The notes under the pieces were generated by a model. The model was given only the letters and a program-made list of their open reading frames with translations, searched no databases and was not told the origin of the DNA. Made by a program: the position numbers and the translations under genes. Below, one piece after another: positions 52,130 to 62,315 of a stretch of DNA of 64,000 nucleotides (its first letter is position 1; each line of letters begins with the position of its first letter). The DNA comes from Craterostigma plantagineum (Eukaryota; Streptophyta; Magnoliopsida; Lamiales; Linderniaceae), in the NCBI GenBank assembly GCA_027422505.1, contig JAPQWV010000018.1, positions 13,658,001-13,722,000 on the forward strand, written 5' to 3'.

Positions 52130-52700
52130 CTCCTTGGTGTATTTGGTCTGGGAAATGAAGGTTCCATTGCACTGTTGCTTCTTCTTGGGAATAACCTTTT
52201 GCGACTAACCTTGCTTTGTTGCGGATAACCTCACCATTTTCATCGAGCTTGTTGCGGAAGACCCACTTGGTACCAATGACAGATTTGTCTGAGGTCGTTC
52301 CACAAGTGTCCACACATGGTTCTTATCAAACTGAGCTAGTTCTTCCTGCATGGCAGATACCCATGAGTTTTCAGTGAGTGCTTCATTTACTGACCTAGGT
52401 TCCACCAAGGATAGTAGCGCATTTGGGGAATCCTCTGAAGATTGGTTTCGTGCAGTGGCTATTGTTTTGATCCCGGAGGTGATATTCCCAATGACTTGAT
52501 CAGTGGGATGGCTGGATGCGTGCTTGAACCTTCTTTGAGGTGGAATTTCAATGTGTTCTGGTTCAGCAGTGGGATCACCATCTTTATCCCGAGGAGACTC
52601 ATCAGTTGGCACTTGTGGTATCTGTGAATCTGCAAGGGACATTTCTAAACCTTCCTCATTAGTAGCACCTGATTTATAAACTCATCAAAGGTTACATGCA
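52130..52700 (-). pseudogene. pol: RT N-terminal part of element 3, internally deleted
   Basis: Reads SSHPTDQVIGNITSGIKT, then WVSAMQEELAQFDKNHVWTL, GTKWVFRNKLDENGEVIRNK and [12 protein letters not shown]. It jumps at about 52180 to the NGTFISQTKYTKELLQ-like part, skipping roughly the middle of reverse transcriptase, including the YVDD active site. A frame change also occurs near 52290. Confidence 0.8.
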
Positions 52701-53992
52701 TAGACTCCTGTACAGTCTCTTTTCTTTTGTTAAATACACGGTATGCCTTAGAATGGAGACTATATCCTAAGAATATGCCTTCATCCACCTTTGAGTCGAA
52801 TTTCCCATTTTATCCCTATCATTCAAGATAAAGCATTTGCAACAAAAAAACACGAAAGTATCCTATGTTGGGTGTTCTACCATTCCAAAGTTCATAGGGA
52901 GAGTCTTTTTCAGAATGGGTCTAAGAAAAACACGGTTTGAAACATAACTAGCTGTGCTAACAGCTTCTACCCAAAATTTCTTAGGGAGATCATACTCATG
53001 AACATTGTTCTTGCCATTTCCTATAGTACTCGGTTCTTTCTCTCAACTACACCGTTTTGCTGAGGAGTAATGGGAGCTGAAAAATTATGTGTATAACCAT
53101 GCTGATCATAGAAAGATGCGAATGAACCACTATCAAATTCCAATCCATTGTCACTACGAATTTTGCATAGAGTGGTATCCTGCTCATTTTCTAATTTCTT
53201 TACTAGTGATATGAAATTTTCTAGAGCCTCACTCTTATGCGCAAGAAATATCACCCATGAGTACCTAGAGTAGTCATCTACAATCACAAATGCATATTTC
53301 TTACCTCGTAAAGACATGGTTTGAACGGGACCAAAAAGGTCAAGATGAAGTAGCTCTAGAGGTTTAGATGTAGAGATAGTGTTCTTACTCTTAAAAGATG
53401 ATTTGGTCTGCTTACCCATTTGACATGCCTGACATGTTCTGTCCTTTGAGAACTTACCAATCGGAACTCCACGCACTAAGTCTTTATCAGTGATATGGGA
53501 TATCAGTTCCATGTTGGCATGACCAAGACGCCGGTGCCATAGCCATGAGGTATCCTGAGTGGCAGCTAAGCACTTAACATTTTGGTTAGTGATATCATCG
53601 AGCGTGATACAATATATATTCCCCTGTCTAGATGCACTAAAGATTACTTGATCATCTTTCCTAACTATGCACTTATTGTTTTAAAAAATAACGGAATGAC
53701 CCTTATCACATAGTTGACTTATACTAATTAAGTTGTGCTCAAGATTCTTCACTAGCCACACATCATCTATAGTGGTATTAAAAGTGTTGCCTACTGTTCA
53801 AATACCGATTATCTTAGCTTTTGTATTATCAGCATATGATACAAACCCATCGTCGCATGCTTTCAGGGAGACAAAATTAGTGATATCACATGTCATATGT
53901 CGAGAGCACCCACTGTCAAGATACCACCTCTTTTTCTTGTATGTGCTCTTTCTCTGTACCTGCAAGTATTTGAATTTTTCTGAGGTACCCAA
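52701..53992 (-). pseudogene. pol: Protease and integrase of element 3, broken
   Basis: Protease: [18 protein letters not shown] (about 53925-53870). Integrase: a zinc-binding part with CQACQMGKQTKSSF, then HLDLFGPVQT, RSDNGLEF and NGVVERKN (53512-53021), so the D, D and E residues are still visible. Stops and shifts lie near 53800, 53680, 53020 and 52810. Confidence 0.82.
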
Positions 53993-55719
53993 TTTCTGTT
54001 GGGTCCTAAGACATTAGCAGCAAAATAATTCCTGTTCACATGTGACAAGTTATTATTTTCAACAGATGATTCCACTACACTAGCATGCATGGGTGTAGTC
54101 ACAATGGTATTTTTAGGTTTCCAAGCATATTTAGACCTGTCAGCATGTTTCAGAAAACAGTTGTAAGAACGATGACCATTTCTTCCACAAGTAAAGCACT
54201 TAGTTTTTGAAACCTCTAGAACTACCTGTTCTTCTACGTTGGAATATCCTATCCCTGATCTTTCAGTATACCTAGGAATGTTTAGTAGGAGATCTAGATT
54301 TTGTTTCCCTTGAAGTAACCTATCAATAGTGTGCTCTTTCTCACATAGGGATACTCTAAGTGCAGTGATATTAATGGTCAATTCCTCATTCGATTTTTCT
54401 AGTACATCACATTTACATGCTCTCTTATCATTCCTCAAAGCTTCTACTTCACTCTTTAGACTTGTAATCTCTAGATCAGCCTGATGTTTCTCCTGACTAA
54501 GGTTATCTCTTTGATTCATAATTTCTTTCACTAAAGCACTGAGAGACTTTATTTTTCCATAGGCATTTTGAATCAGTTCGCATAACTCTTCTTTGCTCTC
54601 ATCTACATCAAACACTGAAGATGCACTTTCATCGGGATCGTTAGCATAGATTTCATTTAAGATATTAATTTTCTCAATACTTGATGAATATGATACCTGA
54701 TCATCATCGGCCAAGTATGCATGATTCTCGTCATCCTCTGACTGTTCGTTCTCGCAATCATCCCAGTTGCTTACCATGACTTTTCCTTTCTTTTGTTTCT
54801 TGTCATCGCTCGCTCGAGGACAGTTCGGTGCGAAGTGGTCGGGCTTATTGCAGTTGAAGCACCGAGAGGTGTTGTGCTTGATAGTGTTGCTTCCTTTCTG
54901 TTGGAACTTGTTGAAGTTGCCTTTGGATTTCTTTCGGTGAAACCTCTCGAACCTCTTAGTGAGCATGGCGAGTTGTTGCATCATACTTTCCTCACTTTCT
55001 TCTCCTTCGTCAGATTCTTCTTCAATTTGGTCAGCATTGAAAGCGATGGACTTCTGATTTCGAGGTTGTGTCATCTCGTTGATAGAAGTCTGAGTCATCT
55101 CATAAGAGGTAAGAGATACTATCAGTTCTGGAATCGTCAGTTTCTCCAGGTCTTTGGCCTCATAGATGGCAGTCACTTTGGCATTCCAGTCTCTGGGGAG
55201 TGATATAGTATCTTTCGAACCTTTTCACTTTCTGGTACCTTTTTCCCAAGAGAGAACATCCGGTTGATGATACCCATGAATCTGGCGTACATTTGGTTGA
55301 TCGTCTCAGTGGATTCCATAGAGAACAGCTCATACTGGTGGGTGAGAAGAGCTATTCTTTCTTGTACCACCCTGGAGGTGCCTTCATGAGTTACTTGTAG
55401 CATGTCCCACATATCTTTTGCAGTCTCACAGGAGCTGATGCGGTTGTATTCTTCTTTTGTTAGTGCGCATGCGATTAAGTTCTTTGCTTTGGCATTTCGA
55501 GAGAGTCCTTGTTTCTCAGCAGGAGTGTATTAAGTAGGGATCTTGCTGGTTCCATCGATTTTTGTAGTGGGACTATAGGGTCCAATCGTGACGATTTCCC
55601 AGATCTCGTAGTCAACAGCGATTAAGAACTCTTTCATTCTGTTCTTCCAGATAGCGTAGTTGGTACCATCGAACAGTGGAGGCCTGGTATGAGACTGAAT
55701 CAAAACTCAAAAACGCCAT
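53893..55719 (-). pseudogene. gag: Gag of element 3, broken
   Basis: The start at 55719 reads MAFLSFDS. After a one-base shift comes RPPLFDGTNYAIWKNRMKEF. A stop follows near 55532, then TPAEKQGLSRNAKAKNLIAC and HQYELFSMESTETINQMYAR. A further frame change lies near 55180. Two CCHC knuckles remain: CFNCNKPDHFAPNC (about 54868-54827) and CFTCGRNGHRSYNC (about 54200-54159), with a coiled-coil-like region between them. Two knuckles and a long Gag fit the Sirevirus type. Confidence 0.83.
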
Positions 55720-55765
55720 TAGATCTTTTACTCAGGCTTGTTAGGCCCGTCGTATGAGTAACGTC

Positions 55766-55777
55766 GCTCTGATACCA
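55766..55777 (-). other. Primer binding site of element 3
   Basis: The plus strand reads GCTCTGATACCA, i.e. TGGTATCAGAGC on the element's strand. This is an exact initiator Met-tRNA site two bases inside the LTR. Confidence 0.92.
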
Positions 55778-55779
55778 AT

Positions 55780-57440
55780 TGAAGTAAAATATGTGCGTAG
55801 GGGGGGGGGGTGAATTAGGCAATTAAAAACTTTTTGCTTCTTTTATCCAATGTGTCTTTTAAAAGAGAGCAACAGAATTAAGATGTTATGATGGTTATTC
55901 CCTTAACTGTTGGTCGCGTGAATCTTCGTGAGTGCAAGTGAACAGAAAAGTAAATAACACCTGGATTTATAGAGGTTATATCCCCAAGTGGGGTTTAGTC
56001 CTCTCCTTGAGGTTTGCTCCTCAAGAGTTTGATCAATTCACTATGTTACCGTAGCTGGTTACAGACGTGACCGATCGCCCTTACACAACCAAGACCAAGA
56101 TGAACACTAGTCCGCAGCTAGGGTGCCTAACGCTGAGTTTCGTTCCACGTCGTTTCCTGAGAATCCCTATTCTCCGATTGGAAACAGCTCGCTCCCGAAG
56201 GTCAGCTGGATCTCAAATCCTCCCTTGACGAAAGGCACGCTTCACTCTTGTCTCCTTGTGAGGCTCACTCACACTCAGATTGGGATGGTAATTTTTCTAG
56301 CTTAGGGTGCACTTAACAATCGCAAAATGAAAGCACAAAGGCACAAAACAGAGAGTAAAAATTCGCAAATCAAACGCTCTTATTCAAATCTCTGTTCTTG
56401 CTATCTCGTGTATGTTCGTTCGTTCATTCGTTGTTTGCACTCGATGTTGAAGTGTTGACTTATATAACCCTGTTAGTATCACACGCTTCATATGGAATGT
56501 CAATCGCAATCACCAGTTCAGCACATCATTCCATTATCATGCCAAATTAAGCTCTAAGCATTACAACGGTCATATTCATTAATTTGCATGAAATCTTACT
56601 CTAAATACCTTTTCCTTACCATATAGGCAGATCTTATCCATATTAGCACTGTGGTACTTACGAAGATACCATAAATGGTTCCACTCAGCATCTTATCAAT
56701 TATGCAGCACATAAGTCACGAATTTCCATACAAATAAATACCATGTTCCCACAGGGAAACAATTCGTTTGTTTTAGATGCAATTGCTAATGATATCTGCA
56801 TGATTTCTTCCTAAAGATAGACATGTTCCAGTGGATGACGTGTTTTCCATGTATAGCATATATCCTTTCCATGTATAGCACAAGTGCAATAACTTAAACA
56901 GATAAGCACGAATTAAATGCATCCGTAACATATAATTCCTATTTCAGCATATCTTAAAAACGGATAACATTCATGCAATTATATCCTTAGTATATAATAT
57001 CCATAATTAGCACATTCAAGGATATAGAAGATCTCATTCCATATATAGACAGATTCCAGCAGTAATATCATTACCATGTATATCATATTACCCTTTATCA
57101 AATTAATGCATAATCCTTACTCTAATTTGCATAGCACAGCACATCAAGCATTAATCACGTTATTTTCCAAAAAAGATCAAAGTCACTTATCATTTGATTT
57201 ACTCATACTTTCCAAAATTACGTAACAATGATATCATGACGATGGAATCAATAATCACAGTGGTATCAATAATCAATAAGTCACGTTGCAATGGAATCAC
57301 AGTGTCAAGATGCAATTCACTCAAATATAAGAACATGATACATACATATTTCGAATTGCTAAATTTTTAGTGCCTATCTCATCTTAAGTACATGGAATCA
57401 TCAAAAACTCAAATACAGTGTACGACCAAAAAGGTCAACA
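55780..57440 (-). mobile_element. 5' LTR of element 3
   Basis: On the plus strand it runs from TGAAGTAAAATATGTG to AAAGGTCAACA, followed by ATATT. It contains the element's promoter; no single TATA box was selected. Confidence 0.92.
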
Positions 57441-57445
57441 ATATT

Positions 57446-58226
57446 AATGTGAATGTATAATAATTCATACTGGGCTATGAATTTAACTAACGGGTCAATC
57501 AATGGTTAGCCCTTTAAGGTTAGGCCCAGTGATTTTGATTTACAATATTGATCTCTTTGCTTCACTTGTAGTATTTGTCTATTTGACATCTTCATGCCAA
57601 TGCAACTACACTAATTAAATAATTCAAATATTGCAGTTGAACATAAATATAGAGCTTATTGCGTATATAATATTATTGGAGAATCTCAACATCTTGGAAA
57701 ACCAGAGAGCGCCCACAGTTTCATAATTTTCCACCCTTGTTGATTGGAAGAAAAGGAGCATATTTGCGCGGAAAAATTTGATATTAGTGAAAAAATATCT
57801 ACATGTATGCATATAATGTATATATATTAATCATGCAACAAGAAAATCTGTGAGCCGAAGAGTACATGAAAATGGTACGTTGAGTGGCTGACTTTTTAAC
57901 TGATTTGACTTCCAATTTTAGTGAAAAAATATTTATAATGCGCTTGTCTTACTTCTTCCCAACAGGTAAATTTCAGTATGGAATTGTAGGCACGGAAAAC
58001 GACATCAAATAATATGTAAGTATATAATAAGGATTATGAAATTATCATATTTAAAAATTAAATGTCCAAGTAGAAACATTTGCGTACTGCACTTTGAGAC
58101 AATCTCTAGGTTAAAATATTTATCAGCATACTTTCTATTCTATAACTACTCCGTCATTGTCACCTCCACCCGAGATCAATATCTAAACATCTCTACACGT
58201 AAGCAATTTGGTGGATTTTTTAAGTA
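57446..58226. other. Intergenic DNA
   Basis: AT-rich, with no supported gene. Frames of about 60 codons here have no recognisable content. Confidence 0.45.
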
Positions 58227-58439
58227 AATAGCCCTTGGCTGGTCATCTTTTAAAAAATAGCACCCAAAATCGGACTTTACCTTTGTACCCTTACTAACTC
58301 TGCTCTAAAGACTATTTTACCCTTATTTAATGTCAATCAACAACCTCAACAACACTTAACGATAAAATTAATTAAAGGGTTTACATGTTACACTGTAGCG
58401 AATATGAAACATCAGACCCGTTATAGAAGGGTGGGGTAA

Positions 58440-58625
58440 AAGTAAAAAAAAGCAACCACCCACCACTTTCACTTCCAGTAAAAAAAGCAACCACCCACCA
58501 CTTTCACTTCCAGTAAAAAAAGCAAGCGTGTCTCCCGCCCCTGCACTGCAAATCGTCTCCACTTTCACTTCCAGTAAAAGAACAAGCGTGTGCTCTCCCG
58601 CCCCTGCACTGCAAATCGTCGTCTT
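58440..58625 (+). repeat. Tandem repeats in the 5'UTR of the Ulp1 gene
   Basis: Two copies of a 35-base unit (GCAACCACCCACCACTTTCA core) are followed by two copies of a larger unit with CTCCCGCCCCTGCACTGCAA. All are joined by CTTCCAGTAAAA. They lie just upstream of the ATG at 58650. Confidence 0.8.
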
Positions 58626-58649
58626 CTCTGCAAATCGACTCATTCGACA

Positions 58650-61624
58650 ATGGCATTCAACGCGAACGTGGAGGTATGTGTTCTACTCTTCGTCTTCTTC
58701 AATTTAACGCGAGAGGGGATCTGGGAACGACCCATCGAACCCTAATTTGGTGCGGACCCGTGCTTGCAAGCGTAGGACAGAGCTTTGGTAGCATAGGACC
58801 TGTGCTTGCAAGCATAGGACCCGTGCTTGCAAGCATAGGACATGGGTCACGCGCGCGCAAGTTCGGGGGACCCGCGCGTTATAAGCAGGGGACCCGCGCG
58901 CTATGCTCAGGGGACCCGCGCTTATACGCAGGGGACCCGCTCTTATACGCACGGTTCCCCTGCTTAAACGCTCGGGTCCTCTTACCTTAACGGGCGCGTC
59001 CTGTGCCACTGCGCGTGCGCAAGCGGGGGACCCGCGCGTTATAAGAAGGGGACCCGCGCGCTATGCCCAGGAGACCCGCGCTTATACGCAGGGGACCCGC
59101 GCTTATACGCACGGTTCCCCTGCTTAAACGCACGGGTCCTCTTATCTTAACGGGCGGGTCCTGTGCCACTGCGCGTGCGCAAGTTCGGGGGACCCGCGCG
59201 TTTTATGCAGGGGACCCGCGCGCTATGACCAGGGGACCCGCGCTTATACGCGGGGGACCCTTGCTGGGACCGCGCCGATGCGCAGGGGTCTCATGCGCGT
59301 CCGTGCTTGAATCTCAGCATATGCGATGCGGTCCCCTGCGCATCTATGCATAAGGGTTTTCTGTTTTAATTATTTCATACCACGTAATTTAGCTAAAATG
59401 TGTTTTACGCATAAATTAGGTTGTGATGCAGAAGCAGTTCGACACAGTGGACGAAGTTCCCCGTTTGAGTGTAAAAATGAGCTCGTTATACGCGGATGCC
59501 AGCGAGCTGATAAGACAGTGTCTGAACCACCACGAGTGGGAGATTTTTAGGAACGAGAGTCCGTTCGGCCGCCTTGTTATGGCTGAGCCTGATTTTAACC
59601 TCTCGGGACAGTTGGTGTGGTACCTCATGCAGAACCAGACGATGCTGCACAACCGGGAAGAGCTGTGGATGATTTTTGGCGGAAAACCACTCCGATTTTC
59701 AAAGTCGGATTATTGCCTAATCACCGGGCTGAAGTTCGCAGCCGAGCTACCGCCGGTAAACGACGGCTCACAATTCACCGCAAGACATTTTGGCAACAGC
59801 TCAAAAGTCCGCATGTCGCACGTCAAGCGTGTGTTGGAGCGGTTGTCTGGCGACGAGGACAATGTGGACTTCGAGAAGCTGAAGTTGGCGGACGTGTACT
59901 TCGCCACCGCCGTGTTGATGCCTCGACCGTCGAAGAAGGACACCGTCGTCAGTACGACGGTCCTTAGTCTCGTCGATGATCGATTTGCATTCTCCCAGTA
60001 CCCTTGGGGCACCGTGGCTTTCCGTGAGGTGATACGAAGTGTTAAGGTAAATCTACGGGAGAGGCCACGGGACTGGCTGATCAGTGGGTTCGTACAACCA
60101 CTTCAGGTGAATTATAACTAAGCTTCTTGCATACCATGTTTTGAGGGACGTTTGTAAGATTTTTTGCGTTATTTGTATTCAGATACTAGCATACGAGTGC
60201 ATGCCGGGGGTTGCAGACCAGTTTGCGGTTCGCAAGGAAGAAGATTTCACGCCACGCATGCTCAGGTGGGAGACGAAGAATTGGGGTCGCAAAGCATGCC
60301 CGACTCTTAGGACGGTCGCAGATGCCGTCAACCGCGATTTTGTACGAGGGTTGTTAGTGCCGTCAGCGGAAGAGTTGGAGGCGGCGTACTTTAGGGACAG
60401 CGTTTTCGACGTTGGGGCGGCACACGACATATTCGACCGTGTGACGGGCCTACTCACGCGGGGAGTGGAGGTTAGGTGTTCCCCTGTCCACCTCGATCGT
60501 GGCGACGACGATCATTTAGCGATCGTACCTGTTGAAGATTTTCCCACACCTGTGGAGGTGGTTGAGGCGGGAGACGTTGGTGCTTCGTCGAGTGCCCGAG
60601 GAGTTCGAAGAAGAGGCAAAGCGCCTGTAGATGTTGTTGATCTAAGTGATGAGGATTCTGGCTCAGATAGAAATGAGAAGTGGAGCAAGAAGTACCTCGG
60701 GCGATGGGACTTCTCCGGGCGTGAGCTGATTCATGAGCACGATCGCGTGCTCATTGACATGTACCTTCAAGCGGCAAGATTTAGGTAAATGTTTACTTTC
60801 GATGTCAATCTCAGTTATCGTACCTAAACACGTAATAATTTTTCTTTTTATGCAGTGATACCGTTTGGTCGTCTGACATGTGCGACGTGGATGCCCAAGG
60901 CTTCTACATGCTGCTCTTCCATGATATGCTCAAGTCCAATTGTCTTGACGCATATCTAGATTGCTTGAGGCGAATCTATGCGGACAATGACAATTATCCT
61001 CGCGTCTTCGTCTTTCCAAGTTACGTGCAAGACGATCACTTTAGGAAGGCGCAGAAGTTGAATAGGAAGGCGAAAGTCGGGGTGGATGATATGGAGAGCT
61101 TCGTGAATGGATTGTCGAGAAGCAGTCGGAGCTGGTTGGAGCGTCTCACGGAGGATGAATTGCTACGATGCAAGTACATCATCTCTCCTGTTTGCGCACG
61201 GGCCCACTGGGCAGTGCTTATTTTTGACGCGTCAACGCAAACCTTCGTCCTTCACGATTCATTGGGCGCGCATGGTGTGCAGTTCGCCGGGAGAGTGTTC
61301 GTAAGTAGCTGAAATCCGTTTGTCTATCATTTTTATTTATTTAGTGCCATGTTCGGTATTTGCTATATTTTGCAGGCGGAGTTTCTTTCCGCATATTGGC
61401 GTTTCAAGTTCGACATCGTGACGAAGCCGAAGTTGAATAATAAAATGAATCGCCAGCAGAAGGCTGACAGCTTGGATTGCGGGGTTCATGCGGCGTTGAC
61501 GGTGGAGACGATTATGGTTGACACGCCCGAGTTTGATGAATATCAACGGCAGATTGATATTTCGGCGTATCGAGCCACTATGGCTGCACGGATATTGCGT
61601 GACCCGCATAGCTGTACCCTATAG
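58650..61624 (+). CDS. DUF1985-Ulp1 (C48 peptidase) protein of MULE-C
   Basis: Five exons: 58650-58673, 59432-60106, 60183-60784, 60856-61300 and 61376-61624. All borders are GT/AG, phases fit, and there is no stop, giving 664 residues. The first exon codes only eight residues. Residues about 20-230 form a DUF1985 region (GRLVMAEPDFNLSGQLVWYL, FGGKPLRFSKSDYCLITGLK). An acidic linker follows. Then comes a C48/Ulp1-type cysteine protease with His551 (AHWAV), Asp568 (LHDSLG), Gln609/610 and Cys617 (SLDCGVHA). The family cleaves SUMO-like conjugates; substrates of transposon-borne members are unknown. Intron 1 is a minisatellite. The intact frame suggests recent activity or selection. Confidence 0.88.
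58740..59345 (+). repeat. GC-rich minisatellite in intron 1 of the Ulp1 gene
   Basis: Positions 58740-58850 hold about four units of GCATAGGACCCGTGCTTGCAA. From 58851 to about 59330 a 20-base unit, CAGGGGACCCGCGCTTATAC or a variant, repeats many times, organised in a higher-order unit of about 160 bp (starts near 58853, 59015 and 59175). The higher-order unit also includes GGTTCCCCTGCTTAAACG and GGGTCCTCTTA. It is strongly GC-rich in an AT-rich window. Confidence 0.85.
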
Positions 61625-62315
61625 ATTAGTTTGGGGTAGTTTGGAAGTGTTAATTGTAAGTGGCTTTGTAGTTTAATGGACTTGGTGTAGTTTGTAGGTT
61701 TATGGAACTAAAAGTTTTTGATATTATTGAATGAATTGATTCTCTGTATGAAACGAAAGTACGTGATGGGTGATTTGACTTGTTACTGACGAAATTATTT
61801 TGACCAAATACTCAGCAATATGCGCGGGTCCCCTGATTTTACGTGCGGGTCCCCTGATTTTACGTGAAGGTCCCATGATTTCAAGTTATGGTCCCTTTAG
61901 CACGTATCCCACCATATGACTTGATAAAACTTTTTCCATTGTTGAATAATTGATTCTCTGTATGAAACGAAACGTGATGGGTGATTTGACTTGTTACTGA
62001 GGAAAATATTTTGACCAAATAATCAGTAATTGTTCAATTATTGGTACGACTAAAGAGAAACCCTAAATTGGACAGCGACCCGTTCATATACATACCTATA
62101 CGGGACGCGTCCCATCAGCGCCAACGCAATAAGCACGGGTCCCCTGAGAATGTTTTGGTCCCCTGATTTTACGTGCATTTCCCATGATTTTAAGTTATGG
62201 TCCCTTTAGCACGTTACCCACCATATGACTTGATAAACCTTTAAAATAATGCACGACCATTTTTGGTACAGAAAGCATACATTCCACAGTCGTACGATCA
62301 CTTTCGGTGATAATC
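61625..62315 (+). other. Intergenic part of MULE-C with a duplicated segment
   Basis: Contains the 3'UTR of the Ulp1 gene and the promoter of the transposase gene. Two copies of one segment (about 61735-61930 and 61942-62240) share GATTCTCTGTATGAAACGAA, GTGATGGGTGATTTGACTTG, GTCCCCTGATTTTACGTG and GTCCCTTTAGCACGT. The second copy has about 100 extra bases. The GGGTCCCCTG word is the reverse complement of the intron-1 minisatellite core. Confidence 0.75.

Larger units (their letters stand above)
47155..57440 (-). mobile_element. Element 3: Sirevirus-like copia, minus strand
   Basis: 10,286 bp with LTRs at 47155-48819 and 55780-57440 (1,665 and 1,661 bp) and 5-bp duplications ATATT. Read on the minus strand, the order is LTR, primer site, gag with two zinc knuckles, protease, integrase, RNase H, third ORF, several polypurine tracts, LTR. 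Long LTRs, multiple purine tracts and an extra ORF are Sirevirus hallmarks. Gag and pol have stops and frameshifts, and the core of reverse transcriptase is deleted, so it is not autonomous. By eye the LTRs differ at a few dozen sites, so it is clearly older than element 1. Confidence 0.93.

Noticed and set aside
58740..59345. Regular direct repeats as a CRISPR array
   Set aside because: Repeats are contiguous and variable without unique spacers, in a plant intron; it is a minisatellite.
58368..59353. Frames of 60-104 codons on both strands through the minisatellite
   Set aside because: They arise from the repeat itself (Gly/Pro/Arg-rich periodic peptides) and lie in the first intron and 5'UTR of the Ulp1 gene.
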